From: an uncultured bacterium
GTDB taxonomy: Bacteria > Actinomycetota > Coriobacteriia > Coriobacteriales > Eggerthellaceae
Reading direction: 5' to 3'
Assembly (NCBI GenBank): GCA_937890835.1
Contig: CALADF010000003.1
Span: 1 to 60,729, forward strand
Length of the DNA stretch: 60,729 nt
The first letter of the stretch is position 1, and the number at the start of each line of letters is the position of its first letter. Positions 8,650-16,999 of the stretch are shown piece after piece. The notes beneath the pieces are model-generated. The model had not been told where the DNA came from, did not search any database, and worked only from the letters and a program-made list of their open reading frames with translations. The position numbers were made by a program, and so were the translations under genes.

Positions 8650-9654
8650 ATGTTCTCAACCGCCACGCTTCTCGATCTGCCCGCATTCTCCTGCGCCCAC
8701 GCGACCGACGCGAGCGCCGCGACGGGCTGCACCGTCGTCGTGGCCCGCGAGGGAGCGACCTGCGGCGTCGACGTGCGAGGAGGCGGGCCGGCCACGCGCG
8801 AGACGGACCTGCTCAAACCCGAGAACATGATCGAGAGGGTGCACGCCGTGGTGATCTCCGGCGGATCGGCCTTCGGCCTGGCATCCGCATGCGGCGTGAT
8901 GGACGTGCTCTCCGCGCGAAAGATCGGCTTCGAGCTGGGCGGCGCGCACGTGCCCATCGTCACAGGCGCCTGTCTGTTCGATTTACTGGTCGGCGAAGAA
9001 GGGGTCGTTTCCTCCTCCGACCGCTACGTGAAGCTCGGAGCCGAGGCGGCAGCGCGAGCGCTCGAACAGGGCACGTGCGGTCTCGCCGAAGGCAACGTGG
9101 GCGCCGGATGCGGCGCGACCGTCGGGAAGATGCTTCTACCCGAGCAGGCCATGAAATCCGGCCTCGGCGTTCACGGTGTTCGCGCAGGTGATTTGGTGAC
9201 GTGCGCCATCGTGGCCGTGAACGCGATCGGACAGGTGCGCGACGCTCAAGGAAGCTGGATCGCGGGCTGCAACGAGGAGGGGCGCGTGCTCGACCCCCTC
9301 GAGGTGATGGCCAAGCGCGCGCAGCTCGCCGCCGCGCAGCAGGCGGACGCAGACGCCGGCGCGGCGCCGTGCACCAACACCACGCTCGGCATCGTGGTGA
9401 CCAACGCCGCGCTCACCAAGGCCCAGGCGACCAAGGTCTCCTCCACCACGCACGACGCGTACGCGCGCGCCATCAAACCCGTGCACACCTCCAACGACGG
9501 CGACACCATCTTCACGTTCGCCTCGGGCGAGGTCCCCGCCGACGCCGATACCGTGGCCATCATGGCCGCCGAAGCCATGCAGCTTGCTATCGTACGTGCT
9601 CTGACCTGCGCCGATGCGGCATACGGCCTGCCCTGCGCACGCGATTTCGCTTAG
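8650..9654 (+). CDS. P1 family peptidase (DmpA/BapA-like N-terminal nucleophile hydrolase)
   Basis: Member of the self-processing aminopeptidase family of DmpA and beta-peptidyl aminopeptidases. The 334-residue precursor is expected to cleave itself before a Thr/Ser nucleophile. The stretch GAAPCTNTTLGIVVTNA (about residues 235-251) contains the NTTLG cleavage motif, so alpha and beta chains of about 240 and 94 residues would result. VISGGSAFGLASACGVMD and GNVGAGCGATVGK match the conserved glycine-rich motifs. There is no signal peptide, so a cytosolic role is likely. GGAGGAGCC before the ATG is a strong ribosome binding site. It is monocistronic and ends at a strong terminator. Confidence 0.9.
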   Translation: MFSTATLLDLPAFSCAHATDASAATGCTVVVAREGATCGVDVRGGGPATRETDLLKPENMIERVHAVVISGGSAFGLASACGVMDVLSARKIGFELGGAHVPIVTGACLFDLLVGEEGVVSSSDRYVKLGAEAAARALEQGTCGLAEGNVGAGCGATVGKMLLPEQAMKSGLGVHGVRAGDLVTCAIVAVNAIGQVRDAQGSWIAGCNEEGRVLDPLEVMAKRAQLAAAQQADADAGAAPCTNTTLGIVVTNAALTKAQATKVSSTTHDAYARAIKPVHTSNDGDTIFTFASGEVPADADTVAIMAAEAMQLAIVRALTCADAAYGLPCARDFA

Positions 9655-9726
9655 AGGGGAAGGCCGCGCGCCGCGATCGTCGAAAGCGGCGCGGCAACCG
9701 CCTCAAGCAGTTCGGCGCAAAAAAAA

Positions 9727-9759
9727 CGCCCTGCCGCAGTTCACATGAGCGGCAGGGCG
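9727..9759. terminator. Bidirectional terminator between convergent genes
   Basis: CGCCCTGCCGC and GCGGCAGGGCG form a perfect 11-bp stem. It is flanked by A's on the left and TTTT on the right, so it can terminate both the P1 peptidase gene and the LytTR regulator gene. Confidence 0.9.
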
Positions 9760-9782
9760 TTTTCTCCGTTGCGTCCTGGATC

Positions 9783-10496
9783 TTAAATGCCGAGCGCCTT
9801 CTTCAAGGCGGAAACGCGGCGGCGGGATACGGGGATCTTCTCCTCCACGCCGTTGAGCGTCAGCAGCAGCGTGCCGCCCGAAACCGATTCGATCTCCTCG
9901 ACCATCGAAAGGTTCACGAGGTAGCCGCGGTGCACGCGGAAGAACCCGTGACCATCGAGACGCTTCTCCAAAGTGGCGAGACTAACCGTCGAGAAGTACC
10001 GGTCGGTGTCGGTCTGCAGGTAAGCATAATCATCGCGCGCCATGACGAAGCGGATCTTGTCGATGCCGATGAGGATCTTCTTCCCGCCCTTCTCGACCGG
10101 GATGCGCTCGGACTTCTGCGCCTGCATGTGAAGCGAGACTTGCTCGCGCACGCGCGTGATGGCCTGGGCGAGGCGTTCGGTTTCCACAGGCTTGACCAGA
10201 TAGTCAATCGCGTTCACCTTGAACGCATCGAGCGCGTGCTCACTGTAAGCCGTCACGAAGACGACAGCGGGCGGGAACTTGAGGTGCTGCAGGGCCTCGG
10301 CAAGCTGGAGCCCCGTCGCTTCGGGCATGTTCACATCGAGGAACATGACATCGCACGGGTACTCTTTGAGCTTCTCGATGGCCTCGCGCACGCTCGCGGC
10401 CTCGGCGACGACGTCGACCTGGCCAACTTCGTCCAAGAGAAAACGCAGCTCGGAGCGCGCAGGTGCCTCGTCGTCGACGATGATTGCCTTAAGCAC
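9783..10496 (-). CDS. LytTR-family response regulator
   Basis: Two-component DNA-binding regulator of the LytR/AlgR type, 237 residues. The receiver domain (1-120) shows the acidic pair in AIIVDDE, the phospho-acceptor Asp in VMFLDVNMP (about residue 55) and the Lys in YLVKPVE. The C-terminal LytTR domain (about 135-237) has DDYAYLQTDTDRY and GFFRVHRGYLVNL. The GTG at 10496 is chosen because GGAGG lies 5 bases upstream; the TTG at 10508 would overlap that site. No kinase gene is adjacent. The LytS-type kinase at 34898-36253 is the only plausible partner in the window. Promoter at 10538-10543. Confidence 0.92.
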   Translation of the reverse strand: MLKAIIVDDEAPARSELRFLLDEVGQVDVVAEAASVREAIEKLKEYPCDVMFLDVNMPEATGLQLAEALQHLKFPPAVVFVTAYSEHALDAFKVNAIDYLVKPVETERLAQAITRVREQVSLHMQAQKSERIPVEKGGKKILIGIDKIRFVMARDDYAYLQTDTDRYFSTVSLATLEKRLDGHGFFRVHRGYLVNLSMVEEIESVSGGTLLLTLNGVEEKIPVSRRRVSALKKALGI

Positions 10497-10537
10497 GATA
10501 GCCTCCAAACGTAAGATGTCGGTTTTGATCGTTATGC

Positions 10538-10543
10538 ATTATA
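10538..10543 (-). promoter_or_regulatory. -10 element of the LytTR regulator gene
   Basis: TATAAT on the minus strand, 41 bases before the GTG start. No good -35 hexamer was found. Confidence 0.5.
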
Positions 10544-10669
10544 GACTAGAAAGCTACCGCCCGCCGATAAAGCGCCCATATCCGTGTGATTTTCCTGTTG
10601 ATCGGCGAGCAGCGCGGCAAAGCCTTTCGCAACGTGTAGCCCCAGGTGAAAGCCCCTGTTCAAACATAG

Positions 10670-10710
10670 AGGAACCCGTTGCTCCCGCTCTTGAGGCGCA
10701 ACGGGTTCCT
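10670..10710 (-). terminator. Hairpin terminator after the M20 dipeptidase gene
   Basis: AGGAACCCGTTGC and GCAACGGGTTCCT form a perfect 13-bp stem 43 bases beyond the stop of the minus-strand dipeptidase gene. The tract that follows is weak (CTATGTTT). Confidence 0.65.
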
Positions 10711-10752
10711 CCGTTTTGCGAAGTCTTGGCCCAAGGCGCCTCGCGCGGCGGG

Positions 10753-12159
10753 CTAAGCCAGATCGAGCTGCTCGAGATCGTACAAGGCAAGCGCGTAGAT
10801 CTTGAACGCGGTCTTCAGCTGGTCGACGCTGACCGCCTCGCCGGGCCCGTGGATGCCGCCCGCCCAATCGGGAACGGGCAGCCAAGGCATCTCCGGTCCG
10901 AAGCTCGCCGCGCAGGAGAACACGCGCGCGTACGTGCCGCCGCCCATGGTGAACGGCTCGGCGTCGGCACCGGTGATCTCGTTGTACGCGCGAAGCAGCG
11001 TCTGAATCTCCGGGGTATCGGGTTTCACGAGGAACGGGGCCTTGACCAGCGTCACCTCGAAAGTCGCACCGATAGGATCGGTATGCGCGCGCATCGCCGC
11101 AGCGATATCCGCCTCGGTGATCGAGGTGGGGAAACGCGAGTCCATGGTCTGGACGAACTTGCCATCTTGCATGGCGACGGTTCCTCCGATGACCGTCAGG
11201 GGCCCGAAGTAATCATCCTCGGACTTCAGCCCAACGCCGGAACCGTCCGTCGCGCCGAGCAGCTTCTCCTGGAATTCGAGGAACGCGCGTTCGTCCGCGC
11301 TGCACAAATCGTTCGCCAGCAGATAGCGCACGACGAGCTCGATGGCGTTGACGCCGTTTTCAGGCATTGATGCGTGGGCGCTTTTCCCCAAGGCCTCGAT
11401 GCGCGCTGCGCCGTTCCCGAGGTCCGTCACCGTGATGCTCTCCGCTTCGGGAAGCACGGCGACGTCGGCCCTTACGACCGCGTGGGCGACACCCGGCACC
11501 GCGTTGGGGGCGGCACCTCCCGCGAACTCCACGATGACGGGATCGGAAATCGACCCCGAGGTGATGCGCGCGTCGAACCCGCCCTTCTCACCGTGGCAAA
11601 CGGGGAACTCGGCGTCGGGCGTGAACAGGAAAGCGGGATCGGCGAAGCGCTCGCGATAGTAGGGCACGTCGTTCATGCCGGACTCCTCGTTCACGCCGAA
11701 GAGAAAACGAATCGTGTGGTTGAGCCCAAGACCGAGGTCGGCCAAACACTTCATGGCATGCAGCGCCATGAGCGAGGGGCCTTTATCGTCAAGCACGCCG
11801 CGACCGATCAGGAACCCCTCCTTCTCGGTGACCGCATACGGCTCGTGATGCCAGCCGGGACCTGCGGGAACCACGTCCATGTGACCGATGATGCCGATCT
11901 GCTTATCACCCGCGCCCGCAAGATCGGCATAACCCATGTAGCCATCGACATCGCACGTGGAAAACCCCATGCCCTCCGCGATGGAAAGGGCTTCGGTCAG
12001 CGCCGCCTTCGGCCCCGGCCCAAACGGCGCACCGGGCTCGGAAGCCTCGAGATCCTCGACGCTCTCGATTCTGACGAGTCGGTCGATATCCTGAACCATT
12101 GCGGGCCAGTTCTTCTCCAAATAAGCCTCGGCGGCGGAAATGACGTCCTGACGATTCAT
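10753..12159 (-). CDS. M20 family dipeptidase (Sapep/PepV-like)
   Basis: Zinc metallopeptidase predicted to hydrolyse dipeptides in the cytosol, 468 residues, the normal size for the PepV/Sapep branch. Metal and catalytic motifs are GIIGHMDVVPAG (His ligand and Asp), GRGVLDDKGP (bridging Asp), NEESG (catalytic Glu pair) and a C-terminal GGIHGPGE. The region about residues 190-330 is the dimerisation/lid domain and includes SAHASMPENGVNAI. The ATG at 12159 follows AGGAG. The upstream spacer holds a -10-like CATAAT at 12195-12200 and the 21-bp repeat tract. Confidence 0.92.
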   Translation of the reverse strand: MNRQDVISAAEAYLEKNWPAMVQDIDRLVRIESVEDLEASEPGAPFGPGPKAALTEALSIAEGMGFSTCDVDGYMGYADLAGAGDKQIGIIGHMDVVPAGPGWHHEPYAVTEKEGFLIGRGVLDDKGPSLMALHAMKCLADLGLGLNHTIRFLFGVNEESGMNDVPYYRERFADPAFLFTPDAEFPVCHGEKGGFDARITSGSISDPVIVEFAGGAAPNAVPGVAHAVVRADVAVLPEAESITVTDLGNGAARIEALGKSAHASMPENGVNAIELVVRYLLANDLCSADERAFLEFQEKLLGATDGSGVGLKSEDDYFGPLTVIGGTVAMQDGKFVQTMDSRFPTSITEADIAAAMRAHTDPIGATFEVTLVKAPFLVKPDTPEIQTLLRAYNEITGADAEPFTMGGGTYARVFSCAASFGPEMPWLPVPDWAGGIHGPGEAVSVDQLKTAFKIYALALYDLEQLDLA

Positions 12160-12277
12160 GGCGCTCCTAATCTTCAGAGGAAAATGCTGCTGCCATTATG
12201 GCATTCCCCGAAGACCGGGCGCGCTCGCACGATGAGACTCTTGAAGAAACGCCCAACCCAGCCGGACGATCGGCCAC

Positions 12278-12381
12278 GCGCAACCGTTCTCCGACCGCGC
12301 GCGACCGTCCTTGGCTTGAGCGCAGCCGCCCCCGACCCAAGCGCAACCGCCCTCCATCCGAGCGCAGCCGCCTTCGTTCGA
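12278..12381. repeat. Five tandem copies of a degenerate 21-bp repeat
   Basis: Units start at 12278, 12299, 12320, 12341 and 12362, the last being 20 bp. Each begins GCGCAACCG or a one- to two-base variant. A possible decayed copy starts at 12251. The tract lies between the divergent dipeptidase and tRNA-Leu genes. It is open in several frames because 21 is a multiple of three, but no frame has a ribosome binding site or a recognisable protein. Confidence 0.8.
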
Positions 12382-12453
12382 GCGCGAGCTTTGGAAATCG
12401 TGCGGAATCGCAGCGTCGCATTTTTTGCTCTCGACGGGCGCGGCACGTTCCGC

Positions 12454-12459
12454 TATACT
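12454..12459 (+). promoter_or_regulatory. -10 element of tRNA-Leu(CAA)
   Basis: TATACT lies 10 bases before the mature 5' end of the tRNA, as expected for a tRNA promoter. Confidence 0.6.
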
Positions 12460-12469
12460 GCAAGACTGC

Positions 12470-12553
12470 GCCCGGGTGGCGGAACGGCAGACGCGTCGGT
12501 CTCAAAAACCGATATCGAAAGGTGTGTGGGTTCGAATCCCACCCCGGGCACCA
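12470..12553 (+). tRNA. tRNA-Leu (anticodon CAA)
   Basis: An 84-base cloverleaf. The acceptor stem is GCCCGGG with CCCGGGC, discriminator A, and the CCA end is encoded. The anticodon stem TCGGT/ACCGA encloses the loop CTCAAAA, giving anticodon CAA, which reads UUG. It has the long variable arm of a class II tRNA and a standard TTCGAAT T-loop. Confidence 0.96.
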
Positions 12554-12850
12554 CTTCTTCGCCGGCAATCGCACGGCAATTAATTCACCCAACAACCTCA
12601 GATGTTATTTTCACATCCGAGTTTTCGCTGATGGGCGCTTGCTGCGCCCCGATGCGCCCGGCGCCCATGCCGCAACCGCATCAAGTCGGGCGGAGGTGGC
12701 CATACGGTGCGAGCAGCGTCCGCGAACGACGCTCGCGAGCATCGCCCGCGAGCGGCAACCGCAAGCGGTGCGGGCGGAAACGAAGAAGCCCCCGCCCCGA
12801 GTTCAGACAAGGGAGCGAGAGCCTCTGAGAGCCGTTTCGGCAACAAGCGC
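12554..12850. other. Spacer between tRNA-Leu and the aldolase gene
   Basis: About 300 bases of mostly GC-rich DNA between a plus-strand tRNA and the 3' end of a minus-strand gene. I found no convincing gene, tRNA or strong terminator. Open frames crossing it are shadows without ribosome binding sites. Confidence 0.5.
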
Positions 12851-13789
12851 CTACAGCGCGAATTCCTTCTCGCCGTTGAACACCGCGAGAGCATCGGCAA
12901 CGGAGTAGTCGGCCAGCGTGATGGCGCTGATGGCCTTCGTCAGACGCACCGCCTCATCGAGCGAACGCTGGTGGATGTTACGCCCCGTCGCGTTGCCGCA
13001 CGCGCCGCCCACGTGGATCTGCTCATGCAGCTGCGTGAGGAACGTCTCGGCATCGACGGTGGAACCGCCGGCACACACCAGGCCCGTGCGGCCGGAGGCC
13101 ATGGAAGCGACCTTGAGCGCTTCGGCAGGCGTGCGGCCGTCCTCGGGCTTCGGCGGATTGACCTTGACGAAGTCGGCGCCGAGGCAAAGGGCGACGCCCG
13201 CCGCACCCGCGATGAGGTCGGGGTCTTTCTCGGCGGTGACCGCCTTGCCGCGGGGGTAGATCCACAGCACGACCAAAAGACCGTTGGCATGAGCCTGGGC
13301 GATGAGCTCGCCCGCCTCCGCCATCATGGTGGACTCGTACTCGGAACCGAGGTAGATGGTGTAGCCCAAACCGACGACGTTCACGCCCGCATCGCGCATG
13401 GCGAGCACGGCGTCGAGATCGGTCAGCTGCGGCGAATAAGGATCCTCCTGGCTGGTCTTCACCAGGTTGGTCTTGGAGTTCATCTTGACGAGGTAGTTGA
13501 TCTCGGGATAGTCGGCCGCATACTGGGCGATGAGGCCGCGCTGCCCTGCGAGCACGCCGCAGACGCCCTGGCTGCCGATCTTGAACAGATGCTCCGGCTC
13601 GGCGTCGGCGATGTCGATGCCCTCGCCGTAGAAATCCTTGTTCATGTGCTCGATCTTCTGATCGCACGCGAACAACATCAGACGCCCGGTCTCGCGCGTA
13701 GCCTTCATGTAGTTGGTGATATACACGTCGCGCATGTCGGGCATGACGTCGACGGGAACCTTCACCTGATCACGAGTGATCTTCGGCAT
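12851..13789 (-). CDS. Class I fructose-bisphosphate aldolase, archaeal/DhnA type
   Basis: Predicted Schiff-base aldolase of 312 residues that splits fructose 1,6-bisphosphate in glycolysis. The DhnA/FbaB family is indicated by LMLFACDQKIEHMN near residue 40, the lysine-bearing strand GADFVKVNPP (about residue 215) and the phosphate-binding region CAGGSTVDAETFL followed by GGACGNATGRNIHQ. The start has an ideal AAAGGAGG site. That site sits in a small hairpin (AATCC/GGATT), which could modulate translation. A -10 (TACAAT) lies at 13856-13861. No class II aldolase is visible in the window. Confidence 0.9.
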   Translation of the reverse strand: MPKITRDQVKVPVDVMPDMRDVYITNYMKATRETGRLMLFACDQKIEHMNKDFYGEGIDIADAEPEHLFKIGSQGVCGVLAGQRGLIAQYAADYPEINYLVKMNSKTNLVKTSQEDPYSPQLTDLDAVLAMRDAGVNVVGLGYTIYLGSEYESTMMAEAGELIAQAHANGLLVVLWIYPRGKAVTAEKDPDLIAGAAGVALCLGADFVKVNPPKPEDGRTPAEALKVASMASGRTGLVCAGGSTVDAETFLTQLHEQIHVGGACGNATGRNIHQRSLDEAVRLTKAISAITLADYSVADALAVFNGEKEFAL

Positions 13790-13855
13790 GTCAATCCTCC
13801 TTTAGGATTAGCTTGGACGCCGCGGGGCAACCTCGACGCCCTGACAACGTGTTCC

Positions 13856-13861
13856 ATTGTA
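13856..13861 (-). promoter_or_regulatory. -10 element of the aldolase gene
   Basis: TACAAT on the minus strand, 67 bases before the aldolase ATG, leaving a leader of about 60 bases. Confidence 0.45.
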
Positions 13862-13966
13862 CCGAAAAGCACCGGCGCAACCGATGCCTCCAAGATGAAC
13901 GGACTGTTTTTCCACGACGGGATCGGGACGGGCCGGCGGCGGGGGGGCGCGGGGCGAGGCGAGAAC

Positions 13967-14049
13967 GCGGCTCTGCGGCGGGCTCGGGGCGGAAACTCGG
14001 CAACGTGACGGGAATGCGGCTTTGCGGCGGGTTCGCGACGAAATCGGGG
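13967..14049. repeat. Imperfect 34-bp direct repeat in the aldolase/VTT spacer
   Basis: Two copies at 13967-14000 and 14016-14049 agree at 26 of 34 positions; both begin GCGGCT and continue TGCGGCGGG. A further short direct repeat CGTGACGAGA occurs at 14101 and 14136. The spacer 13862-14176 is extremely GC-rich and holds no gene that I can support. Confidence 0.6.
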
Positions 14050-14176
14050 CGGGCGCGGCGATGGCACAGCGAGAGTGCGGGCGACGCGGGACCACGGACT
14101 CGTGACGAGATCGGGGCAGCATGGCGCGGCGGACCCGTGACGAGAGCGTCGGCCGCAGCACCGCTCTACGCCCGAG

Positions 14177-15022
14177 CTAATCCTCGTCCTTCTCGTAATC
14201 GCGCAGCTCGAGGTTGCTCTTGCCCGTGGCTCGCTCGATGGCCTTCATGATCTTGTCGTAGAACAAAATGCACACCACCGCGATGGCGCCCGCCACCAAA
14301 AAGATGATGAGACTCTGCACGATATCGCCCTCGACCAGGCCCGATGCGGCATAGGTGGACACCAGGATGCCGGGAATGCGAGCGATGTTCGAAAGCAGCA
14401 GAAACGTGCGCAGGGGCATGTGGGTCAGCGGCACCAGGTAGGTGAACACGTCTTTCGGCATGCCCGGGATGAGGAAAAGCACGAACACGATGATGTTGAG
14501 CTTGCCCGAGTTCTCGAACGTGCGAAATTTGGCCATGTGCTTCTCGGAGACCATCGCCTGGACGAACGGCGCGCCGAGCTTGTGGACCAGCAGGAACACG
14601 AACGCGCTGGAGACGACGCAACCCACCAAGACGATGAGTGCGCCGATCCACGGCCCGTATATCATGCCGGCAGCGACTTGAACAACCTCGCCGGGAATGA
14701 AGGCGACGACGACCTGGAGGAACTGGATGGCGAGAAGGATGAGAAAGCCCACCGGCCCCGCCTGGCGCACGTCGTTGATGACGCGATCGAGCCCGCCTGG
14801 TTCGAAAATCTCATGAATGTAAGGCCAGATGAGAGCGCAAAGCAAGATCATGACAACGAAGAAGGCGATAAGGCCCGCGAACTTGAGGATATCGGCGAAG
14901 GTCATCTTGTGACCGTGAACCGACGCCTCCGCGTGCATGCGCTCTCTGCGCGAGAGCTTCTCATCCGCCAGCTGCTCCTGCAGGCCCTTATCGATCTCGT
15001 TCAATTCTTCGTCCCTACTCAT
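14177..15022 (-). CDS. VTT-domain (TVP38/TMEM64, DedA-like) membrane protein
   Basis: Inner-membrane protein of the VTT/DedA superfamily, 281 residues, possibly a lipid scramblase or transporter; substrate unknown. After a charged cytosolic N-terminus of about 45 residues, roughly five to six hydrophobic segments follow. The re-entrant-type loop GFLILLAIQFLQVVVAFIPG leads into EVVQVAAGMIYGPWIGA, and the second hallmark is FLIPGMPKDVFTYLVPL, the conserved proline/glycine pair. The ATG at 15022 overlaps the stop of the PRC-barrel gene by 8 bases and is preceded by AAGG; an in-frame ATG at 15037 is an alternative. Cotranscription with the PRC gene is likely. Confidence 0.88.
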   Translation of the reverse strand: MSRDEELNEIDKGLQEQLADEKLSRRERMHAEASVHGHKMTFADILKFAGLIAFFVVMILLCALIWPYIHEIFEPGGLDRVINDVRQAGPVGFLILLAIQFLQVVVAFIPGEVVQVAAGMIYGPWIGALIVLVGCVVSSAFVFLLVHKLGAPFVQAMVSEKHMAKFRTFENSGKLNIIVFVLFLIPGMPKDVFTYLVPLTHMPLRTFLLLSNIARIPGILVSTYAASGLVEGDIVQSLIIFLVAGAIAVVCILFYDKIMKAIERATGKSNLELRDYEKDED

Positions 15023-16145
15023 GACGCGCCTTGTCATATTCCTCCTTGAAAGCGGAGAACATCCCGCCCGCCTTCTTCAGATGGGCGCCGACCTTCTCGG
15101 CCGCAGTACCCGAAGCCGCCTTGTCCTTTTTCGTCGCGGTGTGCTTCGAAACGGGGGCGCCCGTCTCGATGACCACGTCCTCCTCGAACTTCTCGTCGAT
15201 GAGCGACGGATCGCTGATCACGTTGCCGTTCTCATCGACGAACTCGATCTCGTTTCCGTCCTCATCAAGGTAGACGTACTCGACCTCCTCGTCACCCGCA
15301 TCGAGGCGCTCGGACTCTTTCCTCTCCGCGGGCTCCTCAAGACCGCGCGCTTTGTCGTATTCCTCTTTGAACTCGGAGAACATGCCCGACGCGCGCTTGA
15401 GCTGACGCCCGGTCGCGTACGCGCCCTTGTTGACCGCCTCGCCGGCGACAGCCGCCGCCTCGCTGACCTTCGGCTTCACGGATTCCACGGCGTGATGGGC
15501 TTTGTCCGCCACCACTGCGGTCGCCTCGCCCGCGCGTTCAGCGAGCCCGCCTTCGACCACCAGCTCCTTCACCGCGTCATCGACGAGGATGGCGCCGCGC
15601 ACCGCGTCCTCTTCCTCTTCGTTGGTGAAGACGAGCTCGGCGCCCATGCCGTAGCGAAAGCCTTTGATCATGGACACGGGAATGTGACGCTGTCCGAGCA
15701 GCGTGTTGGCCGTTGCACCCTGGGTGACGTCGAGCGAGACGATGGCGCCCGTCTGCGCATCGTAGTTGATGGAGCCGACCAGGCCGAACTCCGTCCCGTC
15801 TTGGCACATGACGGGCAGGCCCACCCACAGCACGCAATCGTCCCAGTTCACGCCGAGGGCCTTGCACGCGCCCTTGTCGGTCGCCTCAGGCGCGTCATGC
15901 ACGACGATGGCTCCGTCGACGACGTCGTAACCGTTGTAGGCGACGAAGAGGTCCTTGCGATGGAACATCCAAGCGATGTCGGGGCGCTTCACGATGAAGC
16001 CCACGCAACGCTTCTCCTGGGGATGGAACACGCACGCGCGCACCTTGCCCATCTTCTTCGTCGCGTCGGGATCCTTCTTGCGGGGCTTTTCGATCCAAAC
16101 CTTCATCCCCGTCAAATCTTTTGTGCTGATAAGCTGCTGAGCCAT
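15015..16145 (-). CDS. PRC-barrel domain protein with repeated C-terminal motif
   Basis: A 376-residue protein. Residues 1-180 contain two PRC-barrel-like halves (STKDLTGMKVWIEKP...; GLVGSINYDAQTGAIVSLDV), a beta-barrel fold used in RNA processing and photosynthetic reaction-centre proteins. Residues 195-265 are Ala/Glu/Lys-rich and probably helical. The motif GMFSxFKEEYDKAR then occurs twice, near residue 255 and at the very C-terminus (GMFSAFKEEYDKARHE), flanking an acidic segment. No membrane segment is evident. No Shine-Dalgarno sequence stands before the ATG, which is unusual here. The last codons also encode the AAGGAGG that precedes the overlapping VTT gene. Confidence 0.8.
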   Translation of the reverse strand: MAQQLISTKDLTGMKVWIEKPRKKDPDATKKMGKVRACVFHPQEKRCVGFIVKRPDIAWMFHRKDLFVAYNGYDVVDGAIVVHDAPEATDKGACKALGVNWDDCVLWVGLPVMCQDGTEFGLVGSINYDAQTGAIVSLDVTQGATANTLLGQRHIPVSMIKGFRYGMGAELVFTNEEEEDAVRGAILVDDAVKELVVEGGLAERAGEATAVVADKAHHAVESVKPKVSEAAAVAGEAVNKGAYATGRQLKRASGMFSEFKEEYDKARGLEEPAERKESERLDAGDEEVEYVYLDEDGNEIEFVDENGNVISDPSLIDEKFEEDVVIETGAPVSKHTATKKDKAASGTAAEKVGAHLKKAGGMFSAFKEEYDKARHE

Positions 16146-16197
16146 GGAGGGTCGCTTTCTGCTTGCGCATCAGGCAGCTCGAGCCGCCGGATGCAAA

Positions 16198-16230
16198 CAT
16201 GACCAGGTCGACTAAGTCGGCCTGGTCATG
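16198..16230 (-). terminator. Inverted repeat after the YtxH-domain gene
   Basis: CATGACCAGG and CCTGGTCATG form a perfect 10-bp stem with four further paired bases inside. It lies about 36 bases past the YtxH gene stop and just upstream of the PRC-barrel gene. The T-tract is short (GTTTGC). Confidence 0.55.
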
Positions 16231-16265
16231 CGTTCTTCGGTCGTCTAATCGTAGAAGCTCGGCCT

Positions 16266-16778
16266 CTACTGTTTGTCAGCGGGCTCCTCGGCCTCCGCCG
16301 CAGGCTCTGCCGCAGCGGTCTCGACCGCCTCGGGCGCCACCTCGATGGGCTCGGCGGGAGCTTCGGCAGCAGACGCCTCGGCATTCTTGGCCACCTGCGC
16401 CGCAATGCGCTGACGCGCGGCTTCGATCTTCTCGCGCAGCTCGTCGTTCTTCTCCGTGAAGACGGGCTTCATGGAGCCGGCTGCCTCCTGGACGTTGCCG
16501 ACCGCGGCATGACCGCGCGCGACGACCTCGTCGGCGATCTCCTGGCTCTTCGCCGTCACGTCGCCGACGACCTCGGCGCCCTTGGCGGCTGCCTGCTGGT
16601 AGAAGTTCTGAGCGCGATCGGATGCCTGGGCGCTCCAACCCTGAGCGTCATCGAGAACGGCGTTCGCCTTATCCGCGACCATCGCGCGGGTCTCGCGACC
16701 CGAGCGGGGAGCGGCAAGCAGAGCCGCGATAGCGCCGACGGCGCCGCCGATGAGAAATACCCCGAACTTGTTGGCCAT
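16266..16778 (-). CDS. YtxH-domain protein
   Basis: Small protein of 170 residues with the YtxH signature: an N-terminal glycine-rich hydrophobic segment (FGVFLIGGAVGAIAALLAAP) followed by RSGRETR and a long amphipathic helix. It is probably anchored in the membrane by the first 25 residues. The C-terminal 50 residues are Ala/Glu-rich and low-complexity. Members are often stress-associated, but no biochemical activity is established. GAGGAGG precedes the start, and TATAAT at 16817-16822 gives a 38-base leader. It is probably a separate transcript from the following PRC-barrel gene, given the intervening hairpin. Confidence 0.85.
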   Translation of the reverse strand: MANKFGVFLIGGAVGAIAALLAAPRSGRETRAMVADKANAVLDDAQGWSAQASDRAQNFYQQAAAKGAEVVGDVTAKSQEIADEVVARGHAAVGNVQEAAGSMKPVFTEKNDELREKIEAARQRIAAQVAKNAEASAAEAPAEPIEVAPEAVETAAAEPAAEAEEPADKQ

Positions 16779-16816
16779 AACTGCCTCCTCAGAACAAGTT
16801 GTCTTTCAATGCGCTC

Positions 16817-16822
16817 ATTATA
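16817..16822 (-). promoter_or_regulatory. -10 element of the YtxH-domain gene
   Basis: Perfect TATAAT on the minus strand, 38 bases before the start codon. Confidence 0.55.
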
Positions 16823-16999
16823 GGTGAGCCATCGGGCGGGCACTCAGAAAACACGAGCGCTCTACTTTTCGGTAACCGCCGTGACAAGCTCGCGACACGC
16901 GGGCAACCGCCGAAAGGAGGAAGCGGCGCGGAAACGCCGAGGCGATCGCACCTTCTCCAAGACACGGCGCGATCGCCCCTCGCAAACGACGGGAAGGCT

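Noticed and set aside
12278..12381. CRISPR array
   Set aside because: The 21-bp units are contiguous without spacers and are too divergent.
16941..16977. GGCGATCGC inverted repeat as a regulatory site
   Set aside because: The two palindromes are 28 bases apart with no promoter nearby; more likely chance or a weak terminator of the small lipoprotein gene.
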